This document shows, one piece after another, positions 7,543-10,713 of a stretch of 10,713 nt of DNA. Where the stretch lies: positions 1 to 10,713 of the forward strand of contig JAGQWW010000059.1 in NCBI GenBank assembly GCA_020436955.1, in the 5' to 3' direction. The notes beneath the pieces were generated by a model that saw only the letters and a list, made by a program, of their open reading frames with translations, was not told the DNA's origin and made no database searches. Position 1 is the first letter of the stretch, and each line of letters starts with the position of its first letter. This stretch comes from Saprospiraceae bacterium (lineage in GTDB: Bacteria; Bacteroidota; Bacteroidia; Chitinophagales; Saprospiraceae). The position numbers and the translations under genes were made by a program.

Positions 7543-8031
7543 ATGAAAAATTTGACTTTTACCATTTTGATCCTGGCTTTCCTTTTTATTTTACATAGCT
7601 GTAAAGAAGAGCATTCGGTTAATGATAATGCAAAGACATCTGATGCGGAAATGATTGAGATTATTACAAAAGAGGTGGATAGTTTGTACAAAGTTTATGA
7701 GCGATTTGATTACGGCTGGATGGAATTCTTTGCCGAAAATTATGCAGCCATTTATCCTGATTCAAAGGTGCAACACATGACCCGGGACTCTTTAATTTCG
7801 CAATGGAAACGCATTTATTCCAAGTATGAAGTACAGTTGTTGGACCGAGGAAGGCCCACCATCATCCCTTCAGAAGATATGGCCATTTCTTACAATACCT
7901 TTCATGAGATTTTCATCAACAAAGAGACAAGAGACACTTCAGATAACACTGGCACCTATATCGTAACCTGGAAAAAACAAGCGGATGGATCATGGAAAAT
8001 TGTCTTTGAGACATTGCAGAACCATGAGTAA
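7543..8031 (+). CDS. Small SnoaL/NTF2-like (DUF4440-type) lipoprotein
   Basis: The 162-residue product has a lipoprotein signal peptide ending L-H-S-C, making C20 the lipidated residue. C20 is followed immediately by K-E-E. That resembles the K-(D/E)2 lipoprotein export signal described in Capnocytophaga, so the protein may be carried to the cell surface (inference). The mature domain has an N-terminal helix (E-I-I-T-K-E-V-D-S-L-Y), then a cone-forming strand region ending in G-T-Y-I-V-T-W-K-K-Q-A-D-G-S-W-K-I, the characteristic last strands of SnoaL/DUF4440 domains in the NTF2 superfamily. Such domains are either small-molecule binders or enzymes, and no catalytic residues can be named here. 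The start ATG 7543 is directly preceded by TCCTACATT. A strong terminator follows the stop by 14 bases. Confidence 0.85.
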   Translation: MKNLTFTILILAFLFILHSCKEEHSVNDNAKTSDAEMIEIITKEVDSLYKVYERFDYGWMEFFAENYAAIYPDSKVQHMTRDSLISQWKRIYSKYEVQLLDRGRPTIIPSEDMAISYNTFHEIFINKETRDTSDNTGTYIVTWKKQADGSWKIVFETLQNHE

Positions 8032-8045
8032 TCTAATTTTCCTTA

Positions 8046-8087
8046 AAAAAGAAATGGATTGGCTCTCCCACAAATCCATTTCTTTTT
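8046..8087. terminator. Bidirectional intrinsic terminator between convergent genes
   Basis: AAAAAGAAATGGATT (8046-8060) pairs perfectly with AATCCATTTCTTTTT (8073-8087): a 15-bp stem with a 12-base loop. The outer A/T pairs supply a U-run in the transcript on both strands. It sits 14 bases after the stop of the SnoaL-like gene and 28 bases beyond the stop of the minus-strand FISUMP gene, so one element can end both transcripts. Confidence 0.88.
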
Positions 8088-8115
8088 ACCTATCATATTA
8101 TTGAAAAAATCTGGT

Positions 8116-8994
8116 TTAATCTTCCACACATCGACAGGAAAAAGCATCTGCCTTTCCGTACCAGGAACGACTGATTTTCGCACCATTTCGGGAGACATCC
8201 CTATCCCAAACTCCACAATCTGAAAATCCTGTAGCCTCACTTGAGCTCCAAAACCATCCAATATCATTGATGGTACCAAAAGTGCCATCATAAAATCTGG
8301 CCCCTGCAATTAACGCATTGAAATCAGCACTACCACAAATGATGTCACCAGGGGTGGTACAATTACCGGCAGTTTTTAATTTGTCGCCTTCATTGGTGCC
8401 CCGATATCCGGTTTGACCGGCAGCATATGCTGTCATACCCAAAGCTACTTCGAGGTCTTTCCATTCCTGATCAGTTGGTATGTGCCAACCATCCGGGCAA
8501 ATTCCCTGAGCACCCGGTGTGGTGGTGTATCCCATCATTTCGTCCCAGGCATATAATCCGCCATACAAATCACAATTAGCCGGATTGTTATCATAGCAAT
8601 ACTTTTCCAGGATTAGGTTATTTGTAGGATTGGTTGGATTCAAATCGCCCGGACAGTTATTAAAATTCATTGGATCCACATAGTCACTTGCTATCATGGT
8701 GCCAATGTTCAGATTTTTCGCCATCCAGCGTTTGCCACCAATTACAACAGTTGGATAGGTCTGTCCGTCTCTTGTGTCGACTAAAATTTCACTCTCATTT
8801 TCTTTGCAAATACAATTTTCGTCAATGACTGAGGACTGACCGGATGCATTCGTACAGACATCGCCAACGTTCGCTTTTAAATCAGGACAGTCATATTTAT
8901 CATTACACGCTCCTGAACCTACCAGCATGGTAAACAACCCTGCCAATACGATAGCAGTATAAAGTGATCCGATTATTGCCTTTAGGGATTTCAT
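8116..8994 (-). CDS. FISUMP-domain (Fibrobacter succinogenes major paralogous domain) lipoprotein
   Basis: Predicted secreted lipoprotein of 292 residues; the molecular role of FISUMP domains is not established. A long signal peptide ends in S-G-A-C, a somewhat atypical lipobox that would lipidate C30. Residues 36-63 form a small cysteine-rich module, C-P-D-L-K-A-N-V-G-D-V-C...C-I-C, of a kind seen in large surface proteins of Saprospiria. The FISUMP domain covers about 74-290. It opens with D-G-Q-T-Y-P-T-V-V-I-G-G-K-R-W-M-A-K-N-L, carries I-C-P-D-G-W-H-I-P-T-D-Q-E-W (165-178), then A-G-A-R...G-W-F-W-S-S-S-E (230-253), and ends with a Cys-x-Cys near the C-terminus. Thirteen cysteines besides C30 suggest several disulfides outside the cytoplasm. 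It is the only minus-strand gene and is convergent with the SnoaL-like gene. In this lineage FISUMP proteins usually occur as many paralogues. Confidence 0.92.
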   Translation of the reverse strand: MKSLKAIIGSLYTAIVLAGLFTMLVGSGACNDKYDCPDLKANVGDVCTNASGQSSVIDENCICKENESEILVDTRDGQTYPTVVIGGKRWMAKNLNIGTMIASDYVDPMNFNNCPGDLNPTNPTNNLILEKYCYDNNPANCDLYGGLYAWDEMMGYTTTPGAQGICPDGWHIPTDQEWKDLEVALGMTAYAAGQTGYRGTNEGDKLKTAGNCTTPGDIICGSADFNALIAGARFYDGTFGTINDIGWFWSSSEATGFSDCGVWDRDVSRNGAKISRSWYGKADAFSCRCVED

Positions 8995-9001
8995 TTGAGT
9001 T

Positions 9002-9019
9002 GTTTTTTTTAAAAAAAAC
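9002..9019. repeat. Perfect 18-bp palindrome of T8A8 flanked by G and C
   Basis: G, eight T, eight A, C form a perfect palindrome 7 bases upstream of the FISUMP start codon (minus strand). On that strand the transcript would carry U8A8 just before the start. This could be an A-rich translation enhancer, as favoured in Bacteroidota, which mostly lack Shine-Dalgarno sites, or a length-variable tract that alters expression. The palindrome is observed; the roles are inference. Confidence 0.6.
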
Positions 9020-9235
9020 CACGATTAGAGAAAACCGGAAAAGTCAATAAATCTTTAAAGAAATAAGGAGTTTTAAAAGAACCCAGGTCATCTATACCCT
9101 TTGGAGTTGGTATTTTTTATCAGTGTCCTACCTTAGGCTCCAATCTGAAGACAAAAACCTGGGCAAGATGGATTCAAAGGGCAAAATGTTTCCTATTTAT
9201 TTTTTCAATCTGGCATTTCACCGACCTTCAATATC

Positions 9236-9270
9236 ATTTAAACGAGGTATTTTTCTGACCTTGTTTAAAT
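9236..9270. promoter_or_regulatory. Inverted repeat upstream of the GNAT gene, possible operator
   Basis: ATTTAAAC (9236-9243) and GTTTAAAT (9263-9270) are exact inverted arms separated by 19 bases. They end 26 bases before the GNAT start codon, where a regulator would overlap the promoter. The arms are AT-rich and only 8 bp long, so chance is possible. Confidence 0.3.
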
Positions 9271-9296
9271 AAGCAGGTAAAGTATTAATAAGAGGA

Positions 9297-9800
9297 ATGA
9301 ATACCATGCAATTTCATTTTAGGAAGGGCGACGATAAGGACAAAGAGCACCTACAGGCATTGGGGCTCATGGCATATGGCCAGCATAAATCAGCAATGTC
9401 CCCGGAAAACTGGGCAACCTATTATGCTTTCATGTCCAATCCGGAGACCTTTACTTATCTGATGAAAACTTCCACCTGCTTTCTTTGCGAAACGGATAAC
9501 CAAATAATAGGCATGGCTTTCCTGGTTTCTAAAGGTCATCCAACGGAGATGTTTGATGCCAATTGGAGTTACATCAGAATGGTAGGGGTCCATCCGACCT
9601 TTGGAGGAAACGGCATCGCTAAAAAACTAACCCAACTTTGTATAGAGCATGCCCAAAATACCGGTGAAAATTTCGTCGCCTTGCACACCTCAGAATTCAT
9701 GCATGCAGCCAGGCATATTTATGAAAAAATGGGATTTAAGAAATTCAGGGAACTCCAACGTTACGGAAAGAGGTACTGGGTGTATCTGATGGAAGTATGA
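9297..9800 (+). CDS. GNAT-family N-acetyltransferase
   Basis: Predicted cytoplasmic acetyl-CoA-dependent N-acetyltransferase of 167 residues; acceptor unknown. The N-terminal region (1-60) is the variable substrate part, followed by the central strand and loop. Motif A is visible as I-R-M-V-G-V-H-P-T-F-G-G-N-G-I-A-K-K-L (93-111), the beta4-alpha3 pyrophosphate-binding segment. The usual Q/R at the first position of Q/R-x-x-G-x-G/A is a glycine (G103), the rest of the motif (G106, A108) being intact. Motif B is A-A-R-H-I-Y-E-K-M-G-F-K-K-F (137-150). Two starts are possible. ATG 9297 is directly preceded by AGAGGA, too close to act as a ribosome site. ATG 9306 lies 9 bases after the same AGGA, a better spacing, and would lose only three residues. 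Single gene on its own strand side, with no obvious partner. Confidence 0.9.
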   Translation: MNTMQFHFRKGDDKDKEHLQALGLMAYGQHKSAMSPENWATYYAFMSNPETFTYLMKTSTCFLCETDNQIIGMAFLVSKGHPTEMFDANWSYIRMVGVHPTFGGNGIAKKLTQLCIEHAQNTGENFVALHTSEFMHAARHIYEKMGFKKFRELQRYGKRYWVYLMEV

Positions 9801-9918
9801 TTGCAACCGCTTGATTAGAATATTTTTATCAAACAAACCTTATTAAAACTTAAATTGATTTACTTTTAAATTGGATACCAAAAGTTCACTTTTTATCAGG
9901 AAGCTAAAATTCGAAAAA

Positions 9919-10383
9919 ATGAAAACCCTACTCTCTATACTACTACTCCTAATAGTCGCTTGCAAAGACCCGGGAAATATCGACAAAATTGAAGATCCTG
10001 CAGTACTTACAGCCAGGTTTTATGAAGGTTTGCTAGGTGATTATACCGGCATTTGTATTTATCAAAGTACAGATTACTTTCCTATGACTGGTCAAATAAT
10101 TACAACCAGGGATACTTCCAATAATGCAACCTTACGGGTAGATTCAATTGTAAACGAAAGTGTTTATTACGAAGCCTTTTGCTCCAATGATATATTCACT
10201 TCTTTAGGTTTGAATGGCGAATTTGAGATCAAAGACACCATCGAATTTGGTACCGGAGGAGGAAGATATTTTGAATACATTACCTTTTATCCGTTAGAGA
10301 AAAAGGTTACCACCTATTCCGCATCCTATACTACCAGTCCTGCCAACAGCAAATCTTATGGCACTTTTTACAAGGTTGAGTAA
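9919..10383 (+). CDS. Small hypothetical lipoprotein, beta-rich
   Basis: I do not recognise a named family. An upstream in-frame TTG (9871) would add 16 residues ahead of the signal peptide. ATG 9919 starts exactly at a lipoprotein signal (M-K-T-L-L-S...I-V-A-C), is preceded by an A-run, and is preferred. C15 should be lipidated and is followed by K-D-P, a weak match to a Bacteroidota surface-export signal. The 154-residue product is dominated by predicted strands: G-D-Y-T-G-I-C-I-Y (40-48), then repeated polar Thr/Tyr-rich strands to Y-G-T-F-Y-K-V-E at the end. This suggests a small lipocalin-like barrel. The G-x-Y-x-G opening is also present in the N-terminal domain of the alpha/beta hydrolase at 6120-7424, which hints at a shared fold but is too short to prove it. 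It lies 118 bases after the GNAT gene and 115 before the esterase gene. Confidence 0.82.
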   Translation: MKTLLSILLLLIVACKDPGNIDKIEDPAVLTARFYEGLLGDYTGICIYQSTDYFPMTGQIITTRDTSNNATLRVDSIVNESVYYEAFCSNDIFTSLGLNGEFEIKDTIEFGTGGGRYFEYITFYPLEKKVTTYSASYTTSPANSKSYGTFYKVE

Positions 10384-10389
10384 ATAAAA

Positions 10390-10430
10390 TCCTAAAGAAC
10401 ATATCTCTCAGTCAATTTATTCCTAAAGAA
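10390..10430. repeat. Direct repeat TCCTAAAGAA x2, 31-base period
   Basis: TCCTAAAGAA occurs at 10390-10399 and 10421-10430, in the 115-base gap before the esterase gene. The 31-base spacing is close to three helical turns, so two copies would face the same side of the DNA. A binding site is possible; nothing else supports it. Confidence 0.35.
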
Positions 10431-10498
10431 GATCCATTTTAAACTAATAAATACCTACATTTCATACCTATAAGCTTCACCTCAAATCATGCTTTAGA

Positions 10499-10713
10499 AT
10501 GAAAGCAGTACTTCTTTCCTTCGCTACCCTTTTTCTTCTTTTTGGTTGTACCAAAAATGATGGAAACAATCCTGAAATAACGTATGGTAAAAATGATTTT
10601 ACCACCACAGTAGATGGCATTGAAAGGGAGTATATTGTCAGTGTGCCCCAAGGTTATGATGCCAAAACCAATATCCCGGTAGTTTTCATGTTGCATGGTA
10701 CCGGTGGCGATGG
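10499..10713 (+). CDS. Lipoprotein esterase, LpqC/poly(3-hydroxybutyrate) depolymerase-like (3' end cut by window)
   Basis: A frame starting at ATG 10499 runs open to the window end and encodes the first 71 residues. It begins with a lipoprotein signal ending L-F-G-C (C17). After a short polar linker the sequence T-V-D-G-I-E-R-E-Y-I-V-S-V-P-Q-G-Y (37-53) leads into I-P-V-V-F-M-L-H-G-T-G-G-D-G. This is the opening of COG3509-type esterases (LpqC, feruloyl esterase and PHB depolymerase relatives), in which the H-G segment (H66-G67) forms part of the oxyanion hole. The catalytic serine, aspartate and histidine would lie beyond the window, so activity and substrate class (polyester, feruloyl or acetyl ester) cannot be judged. 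No Shine-Dalgarno site is visible. Confidence 0.85.
   Translation, partial: MKAVLLSFATLFLLFGCTKNDGNNPEITYGKNDFTTTVDGIEREYIVSVPQGYDAKTNIPVVFMLHGTGGD

Larger units (their letters stand above)
8995..9296. other. Divergent intergenic region with nested inverted repeats, no gene seen
   Basis: This 302-base gap separates the divergently transcribed FISUMP and GNAT genes and must hold both promoters. No coding frame with a plausible start and domain is visible. It contains the T8A8 palindrome near the FISUMP start and the ATTTAAAC/GTTTAAAT pair near the GNAT start. Between them is a nested symmetry at 9082-9163: CCCAGGT (9082-9088) with ACCTGGG (9157-9163), TTGGAG (9101-9106) with CTCCAA (9138-9143), and GGTA (9109-9112) with TACC (9129-9132). 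On the minus strand, TTGACT followed by TAATCG lies about 35-50 bases before the FISUMP start, a poor promoter match. I cannot locate promoters with confidence. Confidence 0.6.

Noticed and set aside
9871..9918. TTG start adding 16 residues to the small lipoprotein
   Set aside because: It would push the lipoprotein signal inward behind a charged, non-hydrophobic stretch; ATG 9919 begins exactly at the signal peptide.
10487..10696. Minus-strand 69-residue open frame at the window end
   Set aside because: It lies opposite the esterase gene, whose lipoprotein signal and H-G-T-G-G motif are clear, and it has no features of its own.

Overview
The window looks like an ordinary stretch of chromosome from a Bacteroidota bacterium. 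Saprospiria or a close relative is the most likely group (inference). The evidence is AT-rich intergenic DNA with almost no Shine-Dalgarno sequences, many secreted lipoproteins with Bacteroidota-style signal peptides, and a FISUMP-domain (Fibrobacter succinogenes major paralogous domain) lipoprotein. That lipoprotein carries a cysteine-rich leader (C-P-x-L...N-x-G-D-x-C...C-x-C) of a kind I associate with Saprospiria surface proteins. I see no rRNA, tRNA, CRISPR array, transposase, integrase or phage gene.

Layout. Bases 1-1346 hold the 3' part of a class C beta-lactamase-fold serine hydrolase gene. After a 238-base gap containing an 11-bp inverted repeat comes a two-gene unit. Its first gene encodes a transmembrane TPR-adenylate cyclase (1585-3534). 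Its second encodes a membrane-anchored amidohydrolase (3562-4995) that starts 27 bases later. Three separately spaced plus-strand lipoprotein genes follow: an unrecognised 290-residue protein (5107-5979), an alpha/beta hydrolase that apparently starts at TTG (6120-7424), and a small SnoaL/NTF2-like protein (7543-8031). A strong bidirectional terminator (8046-8087) separates these from the only minus-strand gene, the FISUMP lipoprotein (8994-8116). A 302-base divergent gap with several inverted repeats leads to a GNAT acetyltransferase (9297-9800), a small beta-rich lipoprotein (9919-10383), and the start of a lipoprotein esterase of the LpqC/poly(3-hydroxybutyrate) depolymerase type, cut by the window end (10499-10713).

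How the genes fit together. Only the cyclase and the amidohydrolase look co-transcribed. The cyclase should place six 40-residue TPR repeats in the periplasm and a complete class III catalytic domain in the cytoplasm, with residues that predict ATP rather than GTP as substrate. It is therefore a plausible envelope sensor that makes cAMP. Six of the ten genes encode predicted lipoproteins. Four encode hydrolases from unrelated folds (serine beta-lactamase, metal-dependent amidohydrolase and two alpha/beta hydrolases). This reads as an envelope-centred, hydrolase-rich accessory neighbourhood, not a single pathway. I did not find a convincing new multi-gene system. The cyclase-amidohydrolase pair and the structured gap at 8995-9296 are the best candidates for follow-up.
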